A stretch of 39,796 nucleotides of DNA from Anaeroplasma bactoclasticum (GTDB taxonomy: Bacteria; Bacillota_I; Bacilli_A; Acholeplasmatales; Anaeroplasmataceae): the NCBI GenBank assembly GCA_023663825.1, contig JAMPGQ010000013.1:1-39796 (forward strand), read 5' to 3'. Below, piece by piece: positions 16,413 through 23,262 of this stretch (position 1 is the first letter of the stretch; the number at the start of each line of letters is the position of its first letter). The position numbers were made by a program, and so were the translations under genes. Under the pieces are notes generated by a model. The model searched no databases, was not told the DNA's origin, and saw nothing but the letters and a program-made list of their open reading frames with translations.

Positions 16413-16760
16413 TTAATTATTAAGTAATTCGTTACTTAATTCTACAATTCTTTTGCTATATTTAGATTTTCTTGCTTTTAATATTTTTTGATAAAGTGGA
16501 TAATTGATGCATGCCATTATAATTCCAACAACACCGATAACTATACCTAAATAAAATAAATTTTTTAGTATTACTTTCATAGCTATACACATTCCTACAC
16601 CTAAAATTAAACTACCTAAAATTCCAAAAGTATAGGCAAAAATTAAAGCAGGTCGATTGACCTTTTGATCTAACCTTTTCAACTCATCAAGCTTTGTTGA
16701 CTCCTTTGCCTGATATTGTCTTGCAACCTTTTCTACATAATTTTTTTCACCATTATTCAT
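16413..16760 (-). CDS. Small two-TM membrane protein, paralog of the gene at 13300
   Basis: 115 residues. An N-terminal charged region with LDELKRLDQKVNRP precedes two membrane helices (about 38-60 and 68-90) and a basic amphipathic tail ending RIVELSNELLNN. It shares this whole plan with the 127-residue protein on the far side of the two-component operon, so one arose by duplication or they form a pair. It has its own AAGGAGG ribosome site and a TATACT -10-like element about 30 nt upstream. The database label dihydropteridine reductase for this family looks unfounded because there is no nucleotide-binding motif. Function unknown; a membrane partner of the kinase is a reasonable guess. Confidence 0.82.
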   Translation of the reverse strand: MNNGEKNYVEKVARQYQAKESTKLDELKRLDQKVNRPALIFAYTFGILGSLILGVGMCIAMKVILKNLFYLGIVIGVVGIIMACINYPLYQKILKARKSKYSKRIVELSNELLNN

Positions 16761-16878
16761 TTCTTTTCCTCCTTAAGTTTACACCTATAGTATAAGCATT
16801 AATTTTAAAAGATTTTTTTAAGAAATGTTAAAGTTTTGTAAAAGCGTAATATTTTAGATATTTTTATTTTACTAGTAT

Positions 16879-16906
16879 AAAAAAAGAGGCTATTTTCTCT
16901 AGCCTC
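16879..16906 (-). terminator. rpoE terminator
   Basis: On the minus strand GAGGCTA, 7-nt loop, TAGCCTC, then TTTTTTT (stem 16886-16906, T-run 16879-16885). A classical intrinsic terminator starting 8 bp after the rpoE stop codon. Confidence 0.92.
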
Positions 16907-16914
16907 ATCATATC

Positions 16915-17463
16915 TTATTCTTCGTACATATCCTCGTAATCGTCCATTAGATCATTATACTTATCTTCGTTAAAGTCGTCTTCAGAATAACGTTCAGTAA
17001 GTTCACCATCGATGATTGCATCTTCATCCTCGTCATATTCATCCTCATACTCGGATTCCTCATCTTCATCATACTCATCTTCTCTTTCGTATTCATCTTC
17101 GTCTTCATCTTCTTCGTACTCATCTTCATCCTCATCGAGAGATTCTTCATCGAGGTCTTCATCCTCATCAAGAGGTTCGTCATCAAGCTCAGCACCCTTA
17201 ACATTGAAGGCAGAGCCATCCTTATCATATTCATCTAAGGATTGACGACATTTTAAGTCCCACTCTTCATTTCCCATATATACAAATTTCGAACTTGTAG
17301 TAATGTCTATATATAATTGAGTAGCAAGCTTTCCATCAGCATCATCTAAACCTTTAATTTCAAGAACTTCCCTTATAAGGGCACGAATATTTTGTTGTAC
17401 TTTTTTTTGTTCCATTAAATAGATTGCTACTTCTAATAAAGACATTTGCGAAACATTTTCCAT
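16915..17463 (-). CDS. rpoE: DNA-directed RNA polymerase delta subunit
   Basis: Accessory RNA polymerase subunit found only in Bacilli and relatives; it speeds polymerase recycling and affects promoter selectivity. Residues about 5-75 form the HARE-HTH domain (SLLEVAIYLMEQKKVQQ, then SSKFVYMGNEEWDL). From about residue 92 to the end the protein is almost entirely Asp/Glu with Tyr, the disordered acidic tail that competes with nucleic acid. The tail DNA (about 17010-17185) is a degenerate GAT/GAA microsatellite and creates long false reading frames on the other strand. It has a clear promoter (17496-17524), a GGAGG site and its own terminator, so it is monocistronic. Confidence 0.95.
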   Translation of the reverse strand: MENVSQMSLLEVAIYLMEQKKVQQNIRALIREVLEIKGLDDADGKLATQLYIDITTSSKFVYMGNEEWDLKCRQSLDEYDKDGSAFNVKGAELDDEPLDEDEDLDEESLDEDEDEYEEDEDEDEYEREDEYDEDEESEYEDEYDEDEDAIIDGELTERYSEDDFNEDKYNDLMDDYEDMYEE

Positions 17464-17495
17464 TTATAATTCCTCCAATATTTGAAACACTAGAT

Positions 17496-17524
17496 ATTTT
17501 ACTAAAGTTTTAAGAAATTATCAA
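17496..17524 (-). promoter_or_regulatory. rpoE promoter
   Basis: Minus strand TTGATA (17519-17524), 17-nt spacer, TAAAAT (17496-17501), about 32 nt upstream of the rpoE ATG. Confidence 0.75.
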
Positions 17525-17571
17525 GTGTTATCGTACAAATCTAATGATAATTTTCGTTAATTTATGCTTTT

Positions 17572-17940
17572 TTATGCTTGAAATAAAACAACTTGAAAAG
17601 TGAATGTGTTTATTATCTCTTTATCCTTTAGCATATCATAACTCACTTTAAGCTTGTTTTTTTCTATAGCTAAACTCTTTGTATAAATTTCAAAATCAAA
17701 TTCAAGACCATCTTTGTTTCTATAAGTTCCTCGTGTATACTCGTCTAAACAGAAATGTAAAATCATCTCTATAAATCCAAATCGTTCTAAAATTAAAGAA
17801 TTTTCTAAAATTGTAATTTTTATTTTAGTATCTATTGAGGACTTGTCCTCAAATAGTATTTCATTGCCTTTTTGCATAGCTTTAGATTGAAAGCTTGTCT
17901 TATTCATTTCGTTATCAAAACTTAAAAAAGATACGACCAT
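17572..17940 (-). CDS. DUF1934 (YwiB-like) beta-barrel protein
   Basis: 122 residues, nearly all beta strands. The pattern of a strand with IKITILENSLILERFG, then EYTRGTYRNKDGLEFDFEIYTKSLAIEKNKLKVSYDML, and a final strand is that of the DUF1934/YwiB family, a lipocalin-like cytoplasmic barrel of unknown function. The ATG has an AGGAG site 6 nt upstream and begins 8 nt after the stop of the BofA-like gene, so it is the last gene of the dnaX-recR operon. In other Bacilli ywiB is often near rpoE or argS, which agrees with its position next to rpoE. Sequence similarity is moderate, so the family call is likely but not certain. Confidence 0.68.
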   Translation of the reverse strand: MVVSFLSFDNEMNKTSFQSKAMQKGNEILFEDKSSIDTKIKITILENSLILERFGFIEMILHFCLDEYTRGTYRNKDGLEFDFEIYTKSLAIEKNKLKVSYDMLKDKEIINTFTFQVVLFQA

Positions 17941-17948
17941 ATAGACTC

Positions 17949-18131
17949 CTAAATCACTAATAAAATTAATAACACAATAAAACCAGGCAACCTAAAAAAA
18001 CCAATTAATAAGATAGATAGTAAGTTAAGGGGTAAAGATAAATTAAGAAACTGACCAATTAAATTAAATACTAAAACTGAAACTACACCGATAACAACAG
18101 ACTTAAGAATATATTTGATTGCCTTCAGCAT
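17949..18131 (-). CDS. BofA-family small membrane protein
   Basis: 60 residues with two membrane helices. The core LPLNLLSILLIGFFRLPGFIVLLILL matches the conserved region of the SigmaK_BofA family, and the position (dnaX, ebfC, recR, then this) is the same as bofA in Bacillus. In sporulating bacteria BofA holds back the SpoIVFB protease that activates sigma-K. No other sporulation gene is in the window, so its role here is open. The ATG at 18129-18131 has GGTGAT 6 nt upstream and is preferred to an in-frame TTG at 18146. Confidence 0.75.
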   Translation of the reverse strand: MLKAIKYILKSVVIGVVSVLVFNLIGQFLNLSLPLNLLSILLIGFFRLPGFIVLLILLVI

Positions 18132-18165
18132 AAAATCACCAATCAATTATATGCTGATGATTTTT

Positions 18166-18768
18166 TTAATATTCTCTTCTACCTTCCATTGCCTTTAGTA
18201 AGGTCATTTCATCTGCATAAGACATTTCGCCACCCACAGGTAAGCCATGGGCAATTCTTGTTACCTTAACTGGATAATTCTGTAAAAGTTCCTTAATATA
18301 TCTTGCTGTAATTTCACCTTCTAATGTGGCATTAGTTGCAAGAATAATTTCTTCTAATTGTTCTGTTTGAACGAGTTTGACTAAACTATCAATATTTAAA
18401 TCCTGTGTGCCAACGCCCTTAGAAATACTAATTGCTCCATTAAGTACGTGGTAAATCCCTTGATATTCATTTACATTTTCAATAGTATATAAATCTTTAA
18501 TAGTTTCGACTACTAAAATTTGTTTATGATTTCTTGTTTGATTCTTACAAATCGTACATAAATCCTCTTCACATATATTTCCACAAAATTTACAAATATG
18601 AATGTTTTCTTTAACATCTATCAAATGCTTTGAAAATTGATGTGTTGCTTCCTCATTCATTTTAGTATACACATATAAGGCAAATCGTTCAGCAGTTTTT
18701 TTTCCAACAGAGGGTAATCTTGTAAAATCCTCGATTAAATCCTCTAATGGCTTAGGATATTTCAACAT
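18166..18768 (-). CDS. recR: Recombination mediator RecR
   Basis: RecR forms a ring clamp and, with RecO and RecF, loads RecA at single-strand gaps. The 200-residue protein has an N-terminal helix-hairpin-helix (FTRLPSVGKKTAERFALYV), a zinc finger with C59, C62, C71 and C74 (an extra Cys at 66), and a Toprim domain (LVVETIKDLYTIENVNEY). The C-terminal signature RIAHGLPVGGEMSYADEMTL is complete. Its ATG overlaps the stop of ebfC (TAATG). Confidence 0.97.
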   Translation of the reverse strand: MLKYPKPLEDLIEDFTRLPSVGKKTAERFALYVYTKMNEEATHQFSKHLIDVKENIHICKFCGNICEEDLCTICKNQTRNHKQILVVETIKDLYTIENVNEYQGIYHVLNGAISISKGVGTQDLNIDSLVKLVQTEQLEEIILATNATLEGEITARYIKELLQNYPVKVTRIAHGLPVGGEMSYADEMTLLKAMEGRREY

Positions 18769-19070
18769 TAGAACAAGCCACCAAATCCGCCACCGAATCC
18801 ACCTAAAGCCTTTTGAGATTCTGCTTCAATCTTTTTGCTTGCATCATTTAAAGCTGCAACGATTGTATCTTCAATCATTTCAATATCTTCTTTAGATTCT
18901 AATGCATCTGGATCAATTTTCACAGATACAACCTCATGTGTTCCTTTAACCTCTACACTAACCATTCCACCACCAGCAGTGCCTGTAAATACAGTAGACT
19001 CTAGCTTAGCTTGAGCCTCTTCCATTTGTTTTTGCATTTTTCTTAAACGCATCATTGCTTGTTGATTCAT
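18768..19070 (-). CDS. ebfC: YbaB/EbfC nucleoid-associated protein
   Basis: 100 residues: an N-terminal helix rich in Gln, Lys and Glu (MRLRKMQKQMEEAQAKLE) and the family segment GGGMVSVEVKGTHEVVSVKIDP. The glycine-rich tail GGFGGGFGGLF is normal for this family. It binds DNA as a dimer with little sequence specificity. It sits 3 nt after dnaX and overlaps recR by one base, the classic dnaX-ebfC-recR arrangement. Confidence 0.95.
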   Translation of the reverse strand: MNQQAMMRLRKMQKQMEEAQAKLESTVFTGTAGGGMVSVEVKGTHEVVSVKIDPDALESKEDIEMIEDTIVAALNDASKKIEAESQKALGGFGGGFGGLF

Positions 19071-19073
19071 ACT

Positions 19074-20855
19074 TTAATCCTCCAAAATTTCTATTTTTTC
19101 TTTTTCGATAAGTTCACATAAAGCTTCATATTGCTCATCTTTTACTTCTATTTGATCTGGTTCTTTTCTTTTAAGAACACCTATTTTTATTTTTTCTAAA
19201 TGTACAATTGGATTTTCCTGACTATATTTAGAGGCATAATCTGCTTTAATTCTATTCCAAATAACTTTTGGCAAACAAATATAGTCAGATAATCCTGCAT
19301 TAAACACATCGAAAATCTCCATAATCTTTTGATAATTTTCATATCGCATCAATCTGTTACAAAATCCCAAATCATTTAAAACAACAATAAGCTTGTTCTC
19401 ATTTACCGCAACGATTTCTCCCGCAACCAGAATTTGAGCGATGAATACACTAGAATACTCTGCTCCAATTTGTTTCCAAATTGCCTGCAATCTTTGTTTT
19501 CTAGATTTTGAAGCAGAATTTAATATTTCCTCAATTTCTTCTATCTGTACTTCGTTTTCGTTTGCGATTGGTTGAGGCTTTAGGACTTCAACCTTTGGCT
19601 TTTCAACAGGCAGAACAGAAATAGTTTCAGCTTGAATTTGCTCAATCTCTTCTCTAGTAGGAATAGTTACTTCAATCGGTTGGGGCTTTGGGGCTTCTGC
19701 CTTTGTCATAGAAAGCATATGTATTGTATGTTCTAACTGTTCTATACGTTCTAATAAATTAGCCTCTTCGTTAAGTTTGATATCACTCATTTTTAAAATG
19801 GCAAGTTCTAAATAAGCACGTTTTTGATTAGAAAAACGCATCGTATTATTTGTTTCATTCAAATGATTTAGCCAATCATAAATCACTGTTTTTGAAATCT
19901 TTTTTGTAAAGTCAATAAATTCCTGGTTGTGGAATTCTAGTCTATCATCTAAGATTGCATTACTCTTAAACAGCAATACATCTCTTAAAAAGATGATCAT
20001 ATCATTAATGACTCTAGGAACCTCTTTTCCTTCTTTTAAAATATGATCCACAAGCTTTAAGGCCGCTGTTCCATTACCTTCTAAGCAAGCTTCTAATATC
20101 TTTAGTAATTCCTTATAGCTTACATTTCCGCTGACTGCAAGAACATCTTCTAAAGTAATTTCATCATGAATACTAAAGGATATGGTTTGATCAAATAAGG
20201 ATAATGCATCACGCATACCACCTTCTGCAGAGGAAGCTATTTGATTAAATGCTTCTTCTGTCATACGGATGTTTTCTGCTTTTGCAACAATTTTTAATCT
20301 TCTTAAAATATCTTCTATTGCTAGAGATTGAAAATCAAATCTCTGACAACGAGATAAAATTGTACTAGGTAATTTATAAGGCTCTGTTGTTGCTAAAATA
20401 AAGATAACGTGTTTTGGTGGTTCCTCTAATGTTTTTAATAATGCATTAAATGCAGCATTAGAAAGCATATGAACCTCATCAATAATATATACCTTATATT
20501 TTCCTATTGCAGGCATATACTTAACACTATCTCTTAAAGCTCTAATGTCATCAGCCCCATTGTTAGAGGCAGCATCTATTTCAACAACATCAGCAACAGT
20601 ACCCTTTTGGATTCCTTGACAGATTTCACATTCATCACAAGGTTCAATAGAAGGACCATGTACGCAGTTTAATGCCTTGGCCATTATCTTAGCTAGTGTG
20701 GTTTTACCAGTACCTCTAGGTCCACAAAATAAATAAGCATGAGCCACTTTATTTAATTTTATTGCGTTTTGTAAGGTTTTGATAATGTGCTGTTGACCAA
20801 CCACATCACAAAATTTTTGTGGTCGATAGGCACGATATAAAGCTACATAAGCCAT
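19074..20855 (-). CDS. dnaX: DNA polymerase III subunits gamma/tau
   Basis: Clamp-loader ATPase of the replisome. 593 residues. Walker A GPRGTGKTT (45-53), zinc site C64, C73, C76, C79, Walker B IIDEVHM (D126, E127), and the SRC sensor (168-170). The C-terminal part (from about 385) holds a Pro/Lys/Glu-rich linker (PKPQPIEVTIPTREE) and a tau-like domain for polymerase and helicase contacts. AAAGGAGG precedes the ATG. A gamma form by frameshifting was not evident by eye. The gene follows the peptidase-like gene by 13 nt and leads into ebfC and recR. Confidence 0.96.
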   Translation of the reverse strand: MAYVALYRAYRPQKFCDVVGQQHIIKTLQNAIKLNKVAHAYLFCGPRGTGKTTLAKIMAKALNCVHGPSIEPCDECEICQGIQKGTVADVVEIDAASNNGADDIRALRDSVKYMPAIGKYKVYIIDEVHMLSNAAFNALLKTLEEPPKHVIFILATTEPYKLPSTILSRCQRFDFQSLAIEDILRRLKIVAKAENIRMTEEAFNQIASSAEGGMRDALSLFDQTISFSIHDEITLEDVLAVSGNVSYKELLKILEACLEGNGTAALKLVDHILKEGKEVPRVINDMIIFLRDVLLFKSNAILDDRLEFHNQEFIDFTKKISKTVIYDWLNHLNETNNTMRFSNQKRAYLELAILKMSDIKLNEEANLLERIEQLEHTIHMLSMTKAEAPKPQPIEVTIPTREEIEQIQAETISVLPVEKPKVEVLKPQPIANENEVQIEEIEEILNSASKSRKQRLQAIWKQIGAEYSSVFIAQILVAGEIVAVNENKLIVVLNDLGFCNRLMRYENYQKIMEIFDVFNAGLSDYICLPKVIWNRIKADYASKYSQENPIVHLEKIKIGVLKRKEPDQIEVKDEQYEALCELIEKEKIEILED

Positions 20856-20868
20856 ACCAAGTCCTCCT

Positions 20869-21630
20869 TTATTTTGAATCTAAATAATAAACATATTCCA
20901 CTCCATCATTATCAAAATAACGATAGTATGTCATATAGGTTTCTCCACTAATCAGTAAATCATATATTGAGGTTGTAAAGCCATCCTTATTCAAATTAAC
21001 CCCAACAGAATTAAAAGCTTTGGCTACTAAATCACTACAATAGGATTTATTATCTGTATCAAACAAAAATGAATAATTATAAGGATCTCCTGCAAGAGAA
21101 AGACCTCTAGTTAATACTTTTACCCTTTCTTCTAAAGACAATGAAACTCTTAAACCAATTACAGGATGCTGATAATCAGCAAAATATGTTTTTGAATAGG
21201 TGTCTGCTAAATTTAAATCATCATTAAGACCTGAAGATTCTACTGTATTCATAGACGTTGTTTTATCTAATAAATCTTCATAGTCCCCCAAAACTAAGGC
21301 AGCATGTCCTCCTGCAAAAAAGGAAACAAATTCATGAATAAAAGGGATAGTCAACTCCGATTGTAAGGTAATTAAAATATCTCCTGTGTTTCCCGGATAG
21401 TAATCCTTTCCAACTTTCTCTATAGTCGGTCTTTCCTCATTTGAAGGAACTACATACACCTTAAGCATATCTGATGAAGCTTCTTCATCAAATATAGCTT
21501 TACTTTTGAAATTTTCAATTAATATATTAGAATAGATTGTTTTTGTTATTGCCGAAGTTAGTCCTCCTACAACTACAAATAATACAGCAGTTTCTATTCC
21601 AATAAGTATCATCTTAATTATATTTTTCAT
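20869..21630 (-). CDS. Permuted NlpC/YiiX-like papain-fold hydrolase, membrane-anchored
   Basis: 253 residues with an N-terminal signal-anchor (about 9-31). The segment GDILIT (83-88) followed by GGH(109)AALVLG, E131 and YC(198)SDLVAKAF is the His-before-Cys order of circularly permuted NlpC/P60 enzymes of the YiiX/YaeF type; Cys198 would be the nucleophile and His109 the base. Such proteins cleave peptide or lipid amide/ester bonds in the envelope. The neighbours are the C_GCAxxG protein gene upstream (51 nt) and dnaX downstream (13 nt), so it is probably co-transcribed with dnaX. The AGG ribosome site is unusually close (3 nt after AGG-TGT) to the ATG. Substrate unknown. Confidence 0.78.
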   Translation of the reverse strand: MKNIIKMILIGIETAVLFVVVGGLTSAITKTIYSNILIENFKSKAIFDEEASSDMLKVYVVPSNEERPTIEKVGKDYYPGNTGDILITLQSELTIPFIHEFVSFFAGGHAALVLGDYEDLLDKTTSMNTVESSGLNDDLNLADTYSKTYFADYQHPVIGLRVSLSLEERVKVLTRGLSLAGDPYNYSFLFDTDNKSYCSDLVAKAFNSVGVNLNKDGFTTSIYDLLISGETYMTYYRYFDNDGVEYVYYLDSK

Positions 21631-21681
21631 ACACCTATTTTACCATATTCTATAGGAAAATGGTATACCTTTCATTCAAGA

Positions 21682-22131
21682 TTATTCATATTCCTTTGGT
21701 CCTGTATAAGGTTTGAATTCACCTTCAAATAAAACCTCTTCTATTATTTTTGCACAATCCATTACACAACCTCTACAACTTCTTATTCGGTCGGTTATTC
21801 CGTCAGTTCCTCTTAATATCTTACAAATAGATGTTGTATTCATTTCTTCAAAACGGTCAATCATCTTATGTCCTATATCAAAGGTTGCAAGCTTTGACGC
21901 TGGCTTTTCCATATTCGCATCACTATTTTTTAAGCCTGCAGCTAGTATCATTGCACAAACAGAACCACAGGTTCTATATTCTTTGGATATCCCTAATCCA
22001 AATCCTTCTGATACTCTAAATGCAGTAACCTCATCGATTCCTAATAAATCTGCATAGGTACAGATTACTGCTTGACAACAGTTATATCCATTCTTGTGTC
22101 TTTTTGCTGCTTCAATAACTCTACTTTCCAT
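21682..22131 (-). CDS. C_GCAxxG_C_C family protein
   Basis: 149 residues. The Cys layout is that of the C_GCAxxG_C_C family (redox-active or metal-binding, many homologs are selenoproteins): NCCQAV (C18, C19), TCGSVCAMIL (C55, C59) and the tail with CRGCVMDCAK. Here all family positions are ordinary Cys codons; no UGA is read through. An AAGGAGG ribosome site precedes the ATG, 14 nt after the upstream hydrolase gene. The role is unknown beyond a likely link to redox or metal handling in anaerobes. Confidence 0.88.
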   Translation of the reverse strand: MESRVIEAAKRHKNGYNCCQAVICTYADLLGIDEVTAFRVSEGFGLGISKEYRTCGSVCAMILAAGLKNSDANMEKPASKLATFDIGHKMIDRFEEMNTTSICKILRGTDGITDRIRSCRGCVMDCAKIIEEVLFEGEFKPYTGPKEYE

Positions 22132-22145
22132 TATTATTCCCTCCT

Positions 22146-23246
22146 TTATTTTTGATGTAAAAATAGTTTAAAATTTTGTTTCCACATAATTCTATATTTT
22201 TTTAACATCTTTCTAAAAAACGTTCTTTGTTTTGAGGTTAAATTCTTATACCGTTTTATTATTCCGCTTATAGATCGGATAGGATGTCTAACCCAGTCTA
22301 ATACTGTCGAATAAGAATGCTCCATACTCACCTGAAATAGGATTTCAAGAAATCTTTTTCTTACCTCTATAGATGATGTCTCTATAAAATCGTGTGTTGT
22401 CTTTTCAAAGGTTTTGGAAAAGATATTTGCTTTATCTACAAGCTTAAACTTACCTTCTTTTGTTACTATCCAATTATAAGGGTCATGCTGAAATATACTT
22501 AATCCCTTCGTTTTAACAAAAATTAAGTCCTCACTATGATTTAATAAAATACCAACCATAGCCTCTCGGCAGGTATATTTTTCAATACGATTCATTAGAT
22601 TTTTCATTTGCTCGGTATGGGGAATATCCGTTTGAAAGCCAGGTCCATCATAATCATAGATAAATGTAATTCTATCTTGTATTTCATTTCCTACACTATA
22701 AGCTGCATATACAGCTAAATTACCACCCTTAGAATGACCACCCAAATATATGGGTAATTCTCTTTTACCAGATACTTTTTCTAAATAACGAACAGCTTCC
22801 CTTTGAGATGGAATAACATCTAAGTAGGACATAGTTAAATTTTCCTTCCAACCTAAAAGTGTTATATCTGTTCCTCTATAAGCAACAAACATAAAATTCT
22901 TAAATAGGAAAGTCATTGCACAAAACTGTTCCACCTCTTCTACACTGAATTGATTAGAAAAATAATTCACATATAAACCTTCAAATCTAGAAGCTTTCTT
23001 TAACAAATGAATTAGCTTATAATTATTTTTTCTATCTAATGTATTCCTGCAAGCAATTTTTAAATGATCTTCATCTAAACCTTCAAGTAAAGAAACATCC
23101 TCCATTGTATCATCAATAGTAGGAAGCAAAGAATCTAAATTCATATAAGAAATTTGAGAAAGGATTAATCCATCCACTTCATTAAAAGGAAATTCTTCAA
23201 ATGAACGATTACCAAATTTTTTAACATAATATAAGATGTTGTTCAA
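22146..23246 (-). CDS. DUF2974 (Mbeg1-like) alpha/beta hydrolase
   Basis: 366 residues. A lipase-like core is visible: oxyanion segment FVAYRGTD (120-127) and nucleophile elbow GGHSKGG (169-175, Ser172), then YDYDGPGF and a late HDPYNW segment that may supply the His. This is the DUF2974/Mbeg1-like pattern, a class-3-lipase-like family of unknown substrate. It has no signal peptide, so it is probably cytoplasmic. The start is a TTG with a GAGGTGA site 7 nt upstream; no better start is nearby. It lies 16 nt after the helicase gene and 14 nt before the C_GCAxxG gene, in one operon. Confidence 0.85.
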   Translation of the reverse strand: MNNILYYVKKFGNRSFEEFPFNEVDGLILSQISYMNLDSLLPTIDDTMEDVSLLEGLDEDHLKIACRNTLDRKNNYKLIHLLKKASRFEGLYVNYFSNQFSVEEVEQFCAMTFLFKNFMFVAYRGTDITLLGWKENLTMSYLDVIPSQREAVRYLEKVSGKRELPIYLGGHSKGGNLAVYAAYSVGNEIQDRITFIYDYDGPGFQTDIPHTEQMKNLMNRIEKYTCREAMVGILLNHSEDLIFVKTKGLSIFQHDPYNWIVTKEGKFKLVDKANIFSKTFEKTTHDFIETSSIEVRKRFLEILFQVSMEHSYSTVLDWVRHPIRSISGIIKRYKNLTSKQRTFFRKMLKKYRIMWKQNFKLFLHQK

Positions 23247-23262
23247 GTAAAAATCACCTCTT

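Noticed and set aside
17012-17245. Serine-rich plus-strand reading frame opposite rpoE
   Set aside because: It is the antisense of the GAT/GAA-rich DNA that encodes the acidic tail of RpoE; low-complexity artefact with no ribosome site.
21682-22131. Possible selenocysteine or recoded UGA in the C_GCAxxG protein
   Set aside because: All family Cys positions are ordinary codons and no in-frame UGA is present; UGA is used as a stop throughout the window.
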